Assembly (NCBI RefSeq): GCF_029623395.1 | Contig: NZ_JAPYKK010000025.1 | Coordinates: forward strand, 1 to 61,820 | Direction of reading: 5' to 3' | Source: Sphingomonas echinoides | GTDB taxonomy: Bacteria; Pseudomonadota; Alphaproteobacteria; Sphingomonadales; Sphingomonadaceae | Length of the DNA stretch: 61,820 bases | In this document: piece by piece, positions 34,176 through 44,174 of the stretch | Layout of the letters: the number at the start of each line of letters is the position of its first letter | Position numbering within the stretch: position 1 is the stretch's first letter | Position numbers and translations under genes: made by a program | Notes under the pieces: generated by a model | What the model saw: the letters and a program-made list of their open reading frames with translations, nothing else | Told to the model about the DNA's origin: nothing | The model's database searches: none

Positions 34176-34337
34176 ACCAATTGACGCAGATCGGCGCTGG
34201 TTATGGTCTGACATTGCGCACAAGGACGCTCGATCACCGACGGTTATGGCGGACTGGTTGTCGCTTTCACGCTGAAAATACGCCGCTGCCCGGACCGCTC
34301 GAAGGTCCGTCGGCAAACGTCGCGTTTTAAGAAGGTG

Positions 34338-34691
34338 TCAGGCGAGCGCGTCGAGCGCCTTGGCGACTCCGTCCATCGTGAACGGCTTCGAGAGTGTCGG
34401 ACGGTCCGCCCAGGCGTCGCCGACGCTGTCGTGCGATCCGCCGGTCGCGAAGACGAACGGAATGTTGCGCGCCGCCAGCGCTTCAGCGATCGGGAAGCTC
34501 TTCTCGCCGCCCCGTAGATTGACATCGAGGATCGCAGCATCGATCCCGCCCGCGTCGACCAGCTGCAGTGCCGATCCGACGCTGTCTGCGCTGCCGGCGA
34601 GCGATTTGCCCAGAACGTCGAGGAAATCCTCGATCATCATGGCGATCAGGGGCTCGTCCTCGACGACGAGAATGGACTGTGGAGAACTCAT
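34338..34691 (-). CDS. single-domain response regulator
   Basis: A 117-residue receiver with no output domain. The acidic pair is in VVEDEPLIAMMIE, the phosphoacceptor Asp in AAILDVNLRGG, Thr in FVFATGG and Lys in TLSKPF. It resembles the stand-alone receivers of the NLRG type often linked to HWE or hybrid kinases. It follows cckA by 38 bases on the same strand and is probably co-transcribed, so it may be a partner or a phosphate sink in the CckA pathway. It is not obviously CpdR or DivK. Confidence 0.85.
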   Translation of the reverse strand: MSSPQSILVVEDEPLIAMMIEDFLDVLGKSLAGSADSVGSALQLVDAGGIDAAILDVNLRGGEKSFPIAEALAARNIPFVFATGGSHDSVGDAWADRPTLSKPFTMDGVAKALDALA

Positions 34692-34729
34692 CCCATCGCC
34701 TCTAGTGCAGCGCGAGGAGCCGCGCTATC

Positions 34730-37153
34730 TCATTTTGTTCCTAACACCGCGCGCGTCGCCTCCGCAAGCTCCTGTACGGAAAAGGGTTTTGCGAGAAACG
34801 AAACGTTATCCAAATTAATCGACTTGCGCAGCGTCTCCTCGGCGTAGCCCGACATGAAGAGAATCGGCAGGTCGGGATATTGCGCGCGGGCATGCCGGAC
34901 CATCGTCGGGCCGTCCATCAGCGGCATCATCACATCCGAGATCAACAGATCGGGCCGCGGATTGTCCGCAAGCAGCTCGAGCGCGGCTTCGCCATTCTCT
35001 GCGGTCAGCACGGTATAGCCCTGTCGGCTGAGCGCGCGTTCAGCGACCGCGCGGACCATGTCCTCGTCCTCGACCAGCAGGATCGTGCCCGTTCCCCACA
35101 GGTCGACCGGCTTCTCGCGCGGGAGGACGCGTTGCGGGACCGGCTCGTTCAGCGCGCCTTCGGTATAGACCGGCAAATAGATCGTGAAGATCGCCCCATG
35201 CGCGGCCCGGCCGGGAGTCATCGGACCGGCATCCTTGCGATTGTCCGCGAAGATATAACCGCCCGACTGCTTGACGATGCCGTACACCGTCGACAGCCCG
35301 AGCCCGGTGCCCTTGCCGACTTCCTTGGTGGTGAAGAACGGCTCGAAGATCTTGGGCAGGATTTCGGGCGGGATCCCCCCGCCGGTATCGCCGATTTCCA
35401 GCACCGAATAGTCGGCGGGCGGCAGAATGTCCGACCCGAGCTTGCGCACGTCCGCCGCGGTCACCGCATAGGTCTGGATCGACAAGGTGCCCGCGCCGCG
35501 TGGATCGTGCGTCATCATAGCATCACGTGCGTTGACCGCGAGGTTCACCACCACCTGTTCGAGCTGGCCGGGATCGGCGCGAACCGGGCTCAGATTGCGC
35601 CCGTGCTTGACCGTCAGCGTCACCGTTTCGCCCAACAGGCGCTTGAGCAGGTTCGACACTTCGGAAATGACGTCGGGCAATTGCAGCACCTGCGGGCGCA
35701 GCGTCTGCTGGCGCGAGAAGGCGAGCAACTGGCGCGTCAAGCTGGCCGCGCGGTTCGAGTTGGCGCGGATCTGCTGGATGTCGTCATAATCACTGTCGCC
35801 CGGCGAATGGCGCATCAGCATCAGGTCACAATGCCCGATGATCGCGGTCAGGATATTGTTGAAGTCGTGCGCGACGCCGCCGGCGAGCTGCCCCACGGCC
35901 TGCATCTTGGTCGCTTGCGCGACCTCGCGCTTCAACCGGGTTTCCTCGCTATTGTCCTTCAGGCTCAGCAACACCGCGGCATCGCCCAGTCCGCGCGCCC
36001 CTGCGATCGACAGCGCGACCGGCTCGTCGGGATGATCCTTCAAGCGGACCGCAAGATCGGTCGAGTGCGTCGCACCCCCGGCGAAGCGGCGGATCGCATC
36101 CGCGACGACACCCTTGTCCTCGCGGACCAACAAGTCCCCCGGATATAACGGCGGGCTGAGCGAATCGACGGCGGCGGCACGCGCAAACGCATCGTTCATC
36201 TGGAGGAAACGCCCGTCCGCGCCGATCAGCGCCACGCCGAACGGCATCAGCGCGACCAGGCTCTTGATGTGCGCGCCGGCGCTTTCGCCGATCGCGGGAT
36301 GGCTGCCGTCCTCCTCGTCGATCAAGGCGACGAGCATCGGGGCGTCCTCCCCGTCCAGGAACGGAATCTGCAGCACGCGCAGCGGATTGCTCGTCATCCC
36401 CTCGCGTTCGAACCGCGCCATGCCGTGCGCGTCGGTAATCAGGAAGCGCGCGAAGTCCCGCCCCAGAATGTCGCCCTCACCCTCGCCCATCGCCCGCACG
36501 CGCAGCACGCGGTTGGCGGAGCGGATGCGACCGTCCGGGTTGATCAACGCCGCCATGATCCCCGCGCTGCCGAGCCGGTCGCCAGTCGGTCCCGACAGCA
36601 GCGTCTCCATCGTCCGCGCGAGGTCCAGCCCCTCGTTTCCGCGGAACCGCCAGACCAGCAGATTGCCGTCCTCCCCCGCGCGCGCCACGTCCGCGGTCAG
36701 GACCGTGCCGTGGACGACGAGGCGGTCGGTCCCCGCCGACCCGTCGCGCCATGCGGCGCGGCCGGCAGCGCTCAGCCGTTCGACCCCGCTCGCATCGAAC
36801 GGCAAGCCGGGCGGGGTTGGAAACCCCAGGAAGATCGCTTCATAGCGATCGTTCGCGCAGACCAGTCGGCCTGCCCGGTCGGTCACCGCAATCGCGTCGG
36901 AACTGCTCTCAGCCAGCGCGCGGGCAATGCTCCAGTCGGGTTCGCTTGCGACGACGGTCGGTGACCGGAACAGCTGCCGGTACACCACCAGCGCCCCCCC
37001 GAGGACGAGCGTGGTCGCAAGGAACGTCCCGGCGAGCGGGATGCTGCCGACGACGCCCAGAATGACCAACGCCGCGGCCAGACCGAACCCGCCCGCGATC
37101 AGCAGCGCGGAACGGGCGGGCATATCGGTGGTCGATCTGGGTACGCGTGCCAT
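34730..37153 (-). CDS. cckA: hybrid histidine kinase CckA
   Basis: An 807-residue protein. Two adjacent N-terminal membrane helices (about 14-56) are followed by PAS-like regions (about 75-220 and 295-405). The HisKA motif [20 protein letters not shown] has His429. The ATPase domain has [23 protein letters not shown] and [20 protein letters not shown]. The C-terminal receiver (about 690-805) has LLVEDE, Asp in [12 protein letters not shown] and Lys in LAKPFSV. It is the bifunctional kinase/phosphatase that feeds ChpT and then CtrA. chpT is in this window at 22.2-22.9 kb. Confidence 0.92.
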   Translation of the reverse strand: MARVPRSTTDMPARSALLIAGGFGLAAALVILGVVGSIPLAGTFLATTLVLGGALVVYRQLFRSPTVVASEPDWSIARALAESSSDAIAVTDRAGRLVCANDRYEAIFLGFPTPPGLPFDASGVERLSAAGRAAWRDGSAGTDRLVVHGTVLTADVARAGEDGNLLVWRFRGNEGLDLARTMETLLSGPTGDRLGSAGIMAALINPDGRIRSANRVLRVRAMGEGEGDILGRDFARFLITDAHGMARFEREGMTSNPLRVLQIPFLDGEDAPMLVALIDEEDGSHPAIGESAGAHIKSLVALMPFGVALIGADGRFLQMNDAFARAAAVDSLSPPLYPGDLLVREDKGVVADAIRRFAGGATHSTDLAVRLKDHPDEPVALSIAGARGLGDAAVLLSLKDNSEETRLKREVAQATKMQAVGQLAGGVAHDFNNILTAIIGHCDLMLMRHSPGDSDYDDIQQIRANSNRAASLTRQLLAFSRQQTLRPQVLQLPDVISEVSNLLKRLLGETVTLTVKHGRNLSPVRADPGQLEQVVVNLAVNARDAMMTHDPRGAGTLSIQTYAVTAADVRKLGSDILPPADYSVLEIGDTGGGIPPEILPKIFEPFFTTKEVGKGTGLGLSTVYGIVKQSGGYIFADNRKDAGPMTPGRAAHGAIFTIYLPVYTEGALNEPVPQRVLPREKPVDLWGTGTILLVEDEDMVRAVAERALSRQGYTVLTAENGEAALELLADNPRPDLLISDVMMPLMDGPTMVRHARAQYPDLPILFMSGYAEETLRKSINLDNVSFLAKPFSVQELAEATRAVLGTK

Positions 37154-37267
37154 GGGACCTCGTGTCGAAGCGTCAGGACTGGAGCAGGACGCACCACCGG
37201 TCGTTCAACCGGCGCTGCCCCCTCGTCCATCCGCACGCGTGTCGGAGGGACGAGGGTAACACCGTCT

Positions 37268-39340
37268 TTACCAGATACGCACGCGCTGTTCCGGCGTCAG
37301 GTACAGTTTTTGTCCTGCTTTCGGATCGAAGGCGGCGTACCACGGATCGAGATTGCGGACGACCCACGCGCGCTGCTCGGACGGGCTGTGCGGATCGGTG
37401 ACGAGCCGCTGCTTGAGGTTCGCCTCGCGGTAGTTGCGCCGCCACACCTGCGCCCAGCCGAGATAGAACCGCTGATCGCCGGTAAACCCGTCCAGCGTCG
37501 GTGCGGGGCGGTTGCCCAGCGCATGATGATAAGCGTCATACGCCACCGTCAGCCCCGCGAGATCGGCGACGTTCTCGCCGAGCGTCAGCGCGCCCTTCAC
37601 ATGGACGCCGGGGAGCGGTTCATACGCGTCATATTCCTTGACCAGCGCATCGGTGCGGCCCTTGAACGCGGCGACGTCGGCAGGCGTCCACCAATCGGTG
37701 AGTTCGCCCTTGGCGTTGTACTTGGCACCCTGGTCGTCGAAATGGTGGCTGAGCTCGTGCCCGATCACCGCACCGATCCCGCCGTAATTGACCGCGGGGT
37801 CGGCGTTGGGATCGAAGAACGGCGGTTGCAGGATCGCCGCCGGGAAGACGATCTCGACCATGCCGAAATTGGCATAGGCGTTCACTTCCATCGGGGTCAT
37901 GCCCCATTCCCAGCGCTGGAGCGGCTTGCCGAGATGCGAGACGTTGTACGCCTGCTGCCACTGGTTCGCGCGCCAGCTGTTTCCATAGGCATCGCCCGCC
38001 GCGATCTTCAGGCCGGCATAATCCTTCCACTGCGACGGATAGCCGATCTTGGGGGTGAACGCCGCGAGCTTGGCGTGCGCCTTGACCTTGGTTTCCGGAG
38101 CCATCCAGTCGAGCTTGTCGATCCGCCGGTCCATCGCCGCGATCACGTTCTTGACGAGCGTGTCCGCCGCCGCCTTGGTTTCGGGCGGGAAATATTTGGC
38201 GACGTAGAGCTTGCTGACTTCGTCATCGAGTGCGCCCGTGGTGAACTGGACCGCGCGCTTCCACCGCGCTTCCTGCTCGGGCGTGCCTGACAATTGCGTG
38301 CCGAAGAACGCGAAATGCTCGTCGTCGAACGTCTTCGGGAGCACATCGGCGTAGCTGTCGAGCGAGCGCAGGATCAACTGATCCTGCAAAACGCCGACCG
38401 GCGCCGCCGCGACGAGCTTGGCGATCCCCGCGACCGCGGTCGGCTGCGCGACGATCACGCTCGAGACGTTGGCGCCGATGCCCTGGAAGTATGTCGGGAA
38501 CGCAAACCCCGGCGCTGCCTTGGTAAGGTCCGCGACGGTCATCTTGTTGTAGGTCTTGGTCGCATCGCGACTGTCGATCCGGGTCCAGTGGACCTTGGCG
38601 ATCTCGGTCTCGAATGCGACAAGCGCCGCCGCGCGCGCTGCGGCATTGGGCTCGCCCGCCAGCGTCAGCATCTTGGCGACATGCGCCTGATAGGCCGCCT
38701 TCTTGTCCGAGAAACTCTGTTCGAGGTAATAATCCCGGTCGGGCATGCCGAGGCCCGACTGTGCGACCGACAAGGCATAGATTTCGGGCCGCTTGTCGTC
38801 CTGACCGACATAGGAACCGAACGGCCCGGCGATCCCAGCCTTGGTCGCTTCCGCGAGCAATGCGGGATAGGCCGCGTTGGTCTTCATCGCCTTGATCTTG
38901 CCGAGCCATGGCTGGATCGGGGCAAGGCCTTTCGCGTCGATCGCGGGGCGATCGAGGAAGGTCGCATAGGCCGTGCCGATCTTCGAGTTCCGGTCCCGCG
39001 CGACGCCATCGAGGATCGTGCGTGTGCGGGCTTCCGAGAGATCGGCGAGCAGGTTGAACGCGCCGTAGTTCGACTTGTCCGCCGGGATCTGCGTCGTCCG
39101 CGCCCAGGTGCCGTTGGCATAAGCGTAGAAATTGTCACCCGGCGCGACCGAGCGGTCCATCCCGGGTTCGTCGAACCCGAAGCTGCCGAATTGCGGCTTG
39201 CCCTTGGCCGCGGCGGCCGATGCCGGGTCCGCCTTGGCGGGTGCGGGTGCGGGCGCGGTCTGGGCGATGCCGCCGGTGGCGACGGCCACCGCCAGCGCGC
39301 CGACCGAGGCCAGCGCAAGACTATAGATATGTTTCATCAT
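37268..39340 (-). CDS. M13 family metallopeptidase (neprilysin/PepO-like), copy B
   Basis: A 690-residue exported protein with a signal peptide (about 1-27, ending GGIAQ). The catalytic domain holds HELSHHFDDQG (HExxH, about residue 530) and the downstream zinc ligand and Asp in ENVADLAGL. NVNAY-like and Ala-rich segments of M13 peptidases are present (VNAYANFGMVEIVFPAAILQPPFF). The C-terminus ends in RVRIW, typical of the family. It cleaves peptides in the periplasm; the substrate is unknown. It follows copy A by 21 bases. Confidence 0.92.
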   Translation of the reverse strand: MMKHIYSLALASVGALAVAVATGGIAQTAPAPAPAKADPASAAAAKGKPQFGSFGFDEPGMDRSVAPGDNFYAYANGTWARTTQIPADKSNYGAFNLLADLSEARTRTILDGVARDRNSKIGTAYATFLDRPAIDAKGLAPIQPWLGKIKAMKTNAAYPALLAEATKAGIAGPFGSYVGQDDKRPEIYALSVAQSGLGMPDRDYYLEQSFSDKKAAYQAHVAKMLTLAGEPNAAARAAALVAFETEIAKVHWTRIDSRDATKTYNKMTVADLTKAAPGFAFPTYFQGIGANVSSVIVAQPTAVAGIAKLVAAAPVGVLQDQLILRSLDSYADVLPKTFDDEHFAFFGTQLSGTPEQEARWKRAVQFTTGALDDEVSKLYVAKYFPPETKAAADTLVKNVIAAMDRRIDKLDWMAPETKVKAHAKLAAFTPKIGYPSQWKDYAGLKIAAGDAYGNSWRANQWQQAYNVSHLGKPLQRWEWGMTPMEVNAYANFGMVEIVFPAAILQPPFFDPNADPAVNYGGIGAVIGHELSHHFDDQGAKYNAKGELTDWWTPADVAAFKGRTDALVKEYDAYEPLPGVHVKGALTLGENVADLAGLTVAYDAYHHALGNRPAPTLDGFTGDQRFYLGWAQVWRRNYREANLKQRLVTDPHSPSEQRAWVVRNLDPWYAAFDPKAGQKLYLTPEQRVRIW

Positions 39341-39361
39341 GCTTCCCCAATTCTGGATTTG

Positions 39362-41422
39362 TTACCACACGCGAACACGGTCGGCGGGCGCCAGGTACAT
39401 CGTGTCGCCGGGCTTCGCGCCGAACGCCTTGTACCACGCATCGACGTTGCGCACTTCCGCGGTCCGGAAGGGACCCGGCGAATGCGGGTCGCTCAACAAT
39501 TGCGACCGCAGCGCAGGCTCGCGGAACTTGATCCGCCACACCTGCGCATAGCCGAGATAGAAACGCTGGTCGCCGGTCAGGCCCCCGAGCACGGGCGCAG
39601 GCTTGCCGTTCAGCGAGCGGTGATACGCATCATACGCCACCGCGAGCCCCGCCAGATCGGCCATGTTCTCACCGAGCGTCAGGCCACCCTGGATATGCTG
39701 CCCGGGGATCGGCTCATAGGCGTCATACTGCTTGACCAGTCTGTCGGTGAGCGCGGTGAAGCGCTTGACGTCCTCGGGGGTCCACCATTCGGTCAGCTTG
39801 CCGGTCGCATCGAACTTGCGGCCCTGATCGTCGAAATGGTGGCTGAGCTCATGCCCGATCACCACGCCGATCCCGCCGTAATTGACCGCCGGATCCGCCT
39901 TCGCATCGAAGAACGGCGGCTGGAGGATCGCGGCGGGGAAGACGATCTCGTTCATCGTCGGGTTGGCATAGGCGTTGATCGTCATGGGCGTCATGCCCCA
40001 TTCGGTCCGGTCGATCGGCCCGCCGAGCTTGTTGAGATCGCGCTGATATTCGAACGCATTGGCCGCCGCGACGTTGGCGACGAGATCGCCGCGGGAGACG
40101 GTGAGCGCGCTATAGTCGCGCCACTTGGACGGATAGCCGATCTTGGGGGTGAAGGACGCGAGCTTCTGGTGCGCCTTGACCTTGGTCTCGGGCGCCATCC
40201 ATTCGAGCTTGTCGAGCCGCTGCCCCATTGCCGCGATCACGTTCTTGACGAGCTGATCCGCCGCGCTCTTCGATTCCGGCGGGAAATATTGCGCGACATA
40301 TTGCTGGCCGACGTCCTCGCCCAGCGCCCCGCCGACGACCGCGACCCCGCGCTTCCAGCGTGGCTGTTGTTGCGGCGCACCCGACAAGACCGTGCCGTAA
40401 AAGGCGAAATTCGCCTGGTCGAACGCCTTCGACAGATACGGCGCGTAGCTGCGCAACACCTTGAGCGTCAGATAATCCTTCAGCACCGGCAAAGGCGTCT
40501 GCTGGAACAACTGCGCCTCGGCCGCGACCGCGCTCGGCTGGCCGACGATATAGGCGGGCTGCTGCGCGACGCCGAGGGCGGACTGATAGTCGCTCCAGGG
40601 GAAGCCCGGCGCCTTCGCGGCGAAATCGGCGGCGGTCCACTTGTTGTAGCGCTTGTCGGCATCGCGCGATTCGATCCGCGTCCAGTGTCCGGTCGCGATC
40701 CGTGTCTCGAACGCGACGATCGCGGCGGCGCGCGCTTCGGCATCGGGTTCGCCGATCAGGCCGAGCATCTTGGCGAGATACGCCTGATAGGCGGCCTTGG
40801 TTTCGACCAGCTTGGGATCGGTCTTGAGGTAATAATCGCGGTCGGGCAGCCCGAGGCCCGACTGGCCGGTGCTGACGATGTAGCTGGTCGGCGTTTTCGC
40901 ATCGACGCTCACGCCGACCCCGAACAGGCCGCCCACGCCGAGCCGCTGGAGCTTGGCCATTTCCACCGCGAGCGCGGTCTTGTCCTTTGCACCCTTGATC
41001 GCGGCGATCCACGGCTGGATCGGCTTGGCGCCCTTCGCTTCGATCGCGGCTTCGTCCATGTAGCTGGCGTACATGTCGCCGCTCTTGTTGCCCGGCGTCT
41101 TCATCGCGGTTTCAAGAATGCCGCGAGTCCGCTCGGTCGACAAATCCTGCAACACGTTGAACATGCCGAATGCGGCCCGGTCATCCGGGATCGCGATGTT
41201 GCGCGCCCACGTTCCGCCGGCATATTCCGCGAAATTGTCGCCCGGCTTCACGGTCTTGTCCATGCCCGCGAGATCGAGGCCGAATGCGCCATAGGTTGGT
41301 TTGTCGGGAAGCGCCGCGGTCGGAACGCTCGGCTTGGGCGGTGTCGCGCCGGTCTGCGCATAGGTCGCCCCGGCAAGCGCGACGGAGGCGGTCAACGATA
41401 GGAGAAGATGCGAACCACGCAT
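39362..41422 (-). CDS. M13 family metallopeptidase (neprilysin/PepO-like), copy A
   Basis: A 686-residue exported protein with signal peptide (about 1-23, ending ATYAQ). It has the same architecture as its neighbour: HELSHHFDDQGRKF (about 525) with the HExxH zinc site, ENMADLAGLAV and a C-terminal VRVW. The pair is a tandem duplication with clear divergence (different signal peptides and linker regions), so both copies have probably been kept for some time. Copy A is first in the transcript. Neither copy has lost its zinc ligands. Confidence 0.92.
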   Translation of the reverse strand: MRGSHLLLSLTASVALAGATYAQTGATPPKPSVPTAALPDKPTYGAFGLDLAGMDKTVKPGDNFAEYAGGTWARNIAIPDDRAAFGMFNVLQDLSTERTRGILETAMKTPGNKSGDMYASYMDEAAIEAKGAKPIQPWIAAIKGAKDKTALAVEMAKLQRLGVGGLFGVGVSVDAKTPTSYIVSTGQSGLGLPDRDYYLKTDPKLVETKAAYQAYLAKMLGLIGEPDAEARAAAIVAFETRIATGHWTRIESRDADKRYNKWTAADFAAKAPGFPWSDYQSALGVAQQPAYIVGQPSAVAAEAQLFQQTPLPVLKDYLTLKVLRSYAPYLSKAFDQANFAFYGTVLSGAPQQQPRWKRGVAVVGGALGEDVGQQYVAQYFPPESKSAADQLVKNVIAAMGQRLDKLEWMAPETKVKAHQKLASFTPKIGYPSKWRDYSALTVSRGDLVANVAAANAFEYQRDLNKLGGPIDRTEWGMTPMTINAYANPTMNEIVFPAAILQPPFFDAKADPAVNYGGIGVVIGHELSHHFDDQGRKFDATGKLTEWWTPEDVKRFTALTDRLVKQYDAYEPIPGQHIQGGLTLGENMADLAGLAVAYDAYHRSLNGKPAPVLGGLTGDQRFYLGYAQVWRIKFREPALRSQLLSDPHSPGPFRTAEVRNVDAWYKAFGAKPGDTMYLAPADRVRVW

Positions 41423-41476
41423 TTAAAGCCCTTCAAATCATAACGAAAGCCCGCGTGTTCTATCCAGCCGACACGC

Positions 41477-42037
41477 CTAGTCAAACGCGATCGCGAAATT
41501 CCGTTCGATCGAACGTTTCCGCCATTTGCGCCCGATCCGGACCCGCCACACCAAACCCGCGACGACATAGCCGATGATGGCGAGCACCGCGGACAGAACC
41601 GCCAGCCCGACGATCGTCGCCGGGCCGACTTGCGCGACCAGCGTATGGAGCCAGTCGACATGCGCCGCGACGTTGCTCGCGATCGGGCGACCCGGCACCG
41701 TGCGATCCAGCCGCAGGACCCACAGGCCGATATGATAGGCCGAGAAATAGATCGGCACGCTGGTCAGCGGGTTGTGCAGCAACGTCGTCGCCACCGCGAC
41801 CGGCACGTTTGCCCGCACCGGCAAGGCCGCCAATGCCGCAACGGGCGCATGGACGAACGGGAACAGGATGCCGCTCACCACCCCCAGCGCGACGCCGCGC
41901 GGGACCGAGCGGCGGGTGAAACGCCACAAAGCAGGGTGCAAGATGCGATGCGCCACCGGGCGTAGGAAACGGTTGCGCTCGATCTTGTCGCGCGTGGGGA
42001 TATGCCCGAGGGCGAAGTTCCAGATCCGCGACCCCAT
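41477..42037 (-). CDS. DUF2062 domain membrane protein
   Basis: From ATG 42037 (preceded by GCGGGGG) the protein has 186 residues; a GTG at 42064 within the end of smpB would add nine residues. The DUF2062 core is present: RFTRRSVPRGVALGVVSGILFPFVHAPVA, LLHNPLTSVPIYFSAYHIG and a C-terminal hydrophobic stretch (about 140-168). Three hydrophobic segments suggest an inner-membrane protein. Function unknown. It follows smpB in the same direction. Confidence 0.85.
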   Translation of the reverse strand: MGSRIWNFALGHIPTRDKIERNRFLRPVAHRILHPALWRFTRRSVPRGVALGVVSGILFPFVHAPVAALAALPVRANVPVAVATTLLHNPLTSVPIYFSAYHIGLWVLRLDRTVPGRPIASNVAAHVDWLHTLVAQVGPATIVGLAVLSAVLAIIGYVVAGLVWRVRIGRKWRKRSIERNFAIAFD

Positions 42038-42056
42038 CCCCCGCGCGCGGGATGTG

Positions 42057-42539
42057 TCACCCACGGTCGCGCATCAATCGACCCTGCTCGCGCTTCCAGT
42101 CGCGCTCCTTGATCGAATCGCGCTTGTCGTGCGCCTTCTTGCCCTTCGCGAGCGCCAGCTCGACCTTCGCCCGGCCGGTCGAGTTGAAATAGATCATCAG
42201 CGGGATGAGCGTCATCCCGTCGCGATTGACCGCGCCGTGCATCTTGTTGATTTCCCGCGCATGCAGCAGCAGCTTTCGCGGGCGCTTCGGTTCGTGATTG
42301 AAGCGGTTGCCGTGGCTGAATTCGGGGATGTTCGAATTGACCAGCCACACCGCGCCGTCCTTGGCCTCAGCATAGCTTTCGACGATCGACCCCTGCCCGC
42401 TGCGCAGCGATTTCACTTCGGTCCCGGTCAGCGCGATGCCAGCCTCGAACACGGTCTCGATGGAATAGTCATACCGCGCGCGTCGGTTTTCCGCGACGAT
42501 CTTGGTTTTCTCGAAGGTTACAGGTTTGGGACGCGCCAT
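42057..42539 (-). CDS. smpB: SsrA-binding protein SmpB
   Basis: A 160-residue protein from ATG 42539. The beta-barrel motifs are [80 protein letters not shown], and the basic C-terminal tail [27 protein letters not shown] (each broken into blocks). It binds tmRNA and delivers it to stalled ribosomes for trans-translation. The tmRNA gene (ssrA) is not in this window. Confidence 0.97.
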   Translation of the reverse strand: MARPKPVTFEKTKIVAENRRARYDYSIETVFEAGIALTGTEVKSLRSGQGSIVESYAEAKDGAVWLVNSNIPEFSHGNRFNHEPKRPRKLLLHAREINKMHGAVNRDGMTLIPLMIYFNSTGRAKVELALAKGKKAHDKRDSIKERDWKREQGRLMRDRG

Positions 42540-42752
42540 AGGCTGGGCGATGTAGGACGTCCCACCCCCGAACGAAAGCCCTGCAATGACGGGACACAGC
42601 CCGGCGATGGATGGCGGCGCCGAAACCGGGGATAACGGGGATCGAACCGACCGGTCCATCGTTACAGTCGTAAGGCCATCGGTACTGACAGATTTGTAAA
42701 GACCTGGGCGCTAGGCTCTCGCAACGCAGCCGCATCTGGGGTAGGATAGAAT

Positions 42753-43154
42753 ATGGTCCAGTTCGCAACGCACCAATTCCCGATCGATATCGACGCGGCG
42801 GACATCGATTTCATGGGTCACGTCAATAACGCGTCGTATCTCAAGTGGGTACAGGCGGCGGTGATCAGCCACTGGCAACGCTTCGCCCCTGCCGACGCGC
42901 TGGCGACGCACGCGTGGGTCGCGCTCAAGCACGAGATCACCTATCGCAAGCCGACGTTCCTCGACGACGAGGTGATCGCAACGGTCTTGCTCGAGAAGGT
43001 ACAGGGCGCGCGCGCGTTCTACGAAACGATCATCAAGCGGGGCGAGGAGGTTCTGGCCGAGGTGAAATCGAGCTGGTGCTGCCTCGACATCGAAACCAAG
43101 CGCCCTGCCCGACTCGGGCAAAGCGTGATCGACCGGTTCTTCGCCAAGGATTGA
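42753..43154 (+). CDS. acyl-CoA thioesterase, 4HBT/YbgC-like
   Basis: A 133-residue single hotdog domain. IDAADIDFMGHVNNASYLKWV carries the 4HBT active-site region, with Asp in FMGHVNN positioned as in YbgC. Family members hydrolyse short or aromatic acyl-CoA. It starts 213 bases from the divergent smpB start and ends convergent with dapA. No metabolic partner is adjacent. Confidence 0.85.
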   Translation: MVQFATHQFPIDIDAADIDFMGHVNNASYLKWVQAAVISHWQRFAPADALATHAWVALKHEITYRKPTFLDDEVIATVLLEKVQGARAFYETIIKRGEEVLAEVKSSWCCLDIETKRPARLGQSVIDRFFAKD

Positions 43155-43155
43155 T

Positions 43156-43175
43156 CCGGGCGCCGCAGCGCCCGG
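43156..43175. terminator. hairpin between thioesterase and dapA
   Basis: CCGGGCGC (43156-43163) pairs with GCGCCCGG (43168-43175) around a 4-base loop, between the convergent thioesterase and dapA genes. No U-tract is present. Confidence 0.4.
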
Positions 43176-43204
43176 TCGATCCGGGCGTCAGCGGTTAGCC
43201 CCGT

Positions 43205-44086
43205 TCAAACCAGTCCCGCCGCCGCCAGCCCGGCGTCGACGGCGCGCTGACTTGCCTCGCTTGGCCAGGTCATCGGCAAGCGGAGGGCCTTGGGAAAGGT
43301 CGAGCGCACGCGGTTCACGGCATATTTAACCGGCCCCGGCGACGCATCCGTGAAAAGTGACCCGTGAAGCGCGAACAACCGATCGTGCAGAGCCAAAGCG
43401 GCGGCATAGTCGCCCGCAGCGCATGCCGCCTGGAAATCGGCGCACAAACGGGGCGCGACGTTTGCAGTCACTGAAATGCACCCCACCCCGCCCGTCGCGT
43501 TGAACGCGAGCGCCATGTCGTCGTTTCCGGACAGCTGGACGAACCCCTCCGGGCACACCGCCCGCTGCGCCGAGACACGCTGGATCACGCCGGTCGCATC
43601 CTTGATTCCGATCACGCTCGGCAGCGCGTGCGCGATCCGACCGACAGTCTCGACCGCGATGTCGGTCACGGTCCGGCCGGGCACGTTGTACAGCACGATC
43701 GGCAAGCTGCTGCTGTTCGCAACCGCCTCGAAATGCCGGAAGATCCCTTCCTGATTGGGGCGATTGTAATAGGGTGGCACCATCAGCGCGGCATCTGCAC
43801 CAGCAGCCTTCGCCGCAGCAATGTTGTGGATCGCGACCCGCGTATCGTTCGACCCGGCGCCCGCCAGGACGGGAACGCGCCCCCGCACCTGATCGACGCA
43901 GACCGCGACGATGTGAAAATGCTCGTCGGCGGTCAGCGTCGCCGCTTCGCCGGTCGTCCCGCACGGGACGAGCCCGGCGGAACCTTCGGTAATCTGCCAC
44001 TCGATGAAATCACGATACGCCGGCTCATCGAAAGCGCCGTCCGCAGCAAACGGCGTGACAAGCGCCGGGATTGATCCCGAAAACAT
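43205..44086 (-). CDS. dapA: 4-hydroxy-tetrahydrodipicolinate synthase
   Basis: From ATG 44086 the protein has 293 residues. TIM-barrel features: the Thr pair in PCGTTGEAATL, Tyr in VLYNVPGRTVTD, the Schiff-base Lys in IGIKDATG and Arg/Gly in the GNDDMALAFNATGGVGCISV segment. It condenses pyruvate with aspartate semialdehyde in lysine and diaminopimelate synthesis. It lies divergent from the lytic transglycosylase, with 88 bases between the starts, a common arrangement that couples two cell-wall genes. Confidence 0.94.
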   Translation of the reverse strand: MFSGSIPALVTPFAADGAFDEPAYRDFIEWQITEGSAGLVPCGTTGEAATLTADEHFHIVAVCVDQVRGRVPVLAGAGSNDTRVAIHNIAAAKAAGADAALMVPPYYNRPNQEGIFRHFEAVANSSSLPIVLYNVPGRTVTDIAVETVGRIAHALPSVIGIKDATGVIQRVSAQRAVCPEGFVQLSGNDDMALAFNATGGVGCISVTANVAPRLCADFQAACAAGDYAAALALHDRLFALHGSLFTDASPGPVKYAVNRVRSTFPKALRLPMTWPSEASQRAVDAGLAAAGLV

Positions 44087-44174
44087 AGTGTTGTGCTCCT
44101 GCGCGCGGGATGATCCGTCGGCTTTAGGTGTTTTTCCCCGGGACAAATACGGACAGGAAGCATAGTCTGTCCAC

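Noticed and set aside
38294..41401. A 1035-codon open frame on the plus strand opposite the two M13 peptidases
   Set aside because: It is a long antisense shadow produced by high GC. The residue composition is Arg/Gly/Ala-rich with no fold, and the minus-strand peptidases have intact zinc motifs and signal peptides.
42620..42690. A tRNA T-arm-like block (GGTTCGATCCCCG on the minus strand)
   Set aside because: The flanking stems do not pair as a cloverleaf and no anticodon arm is formed.
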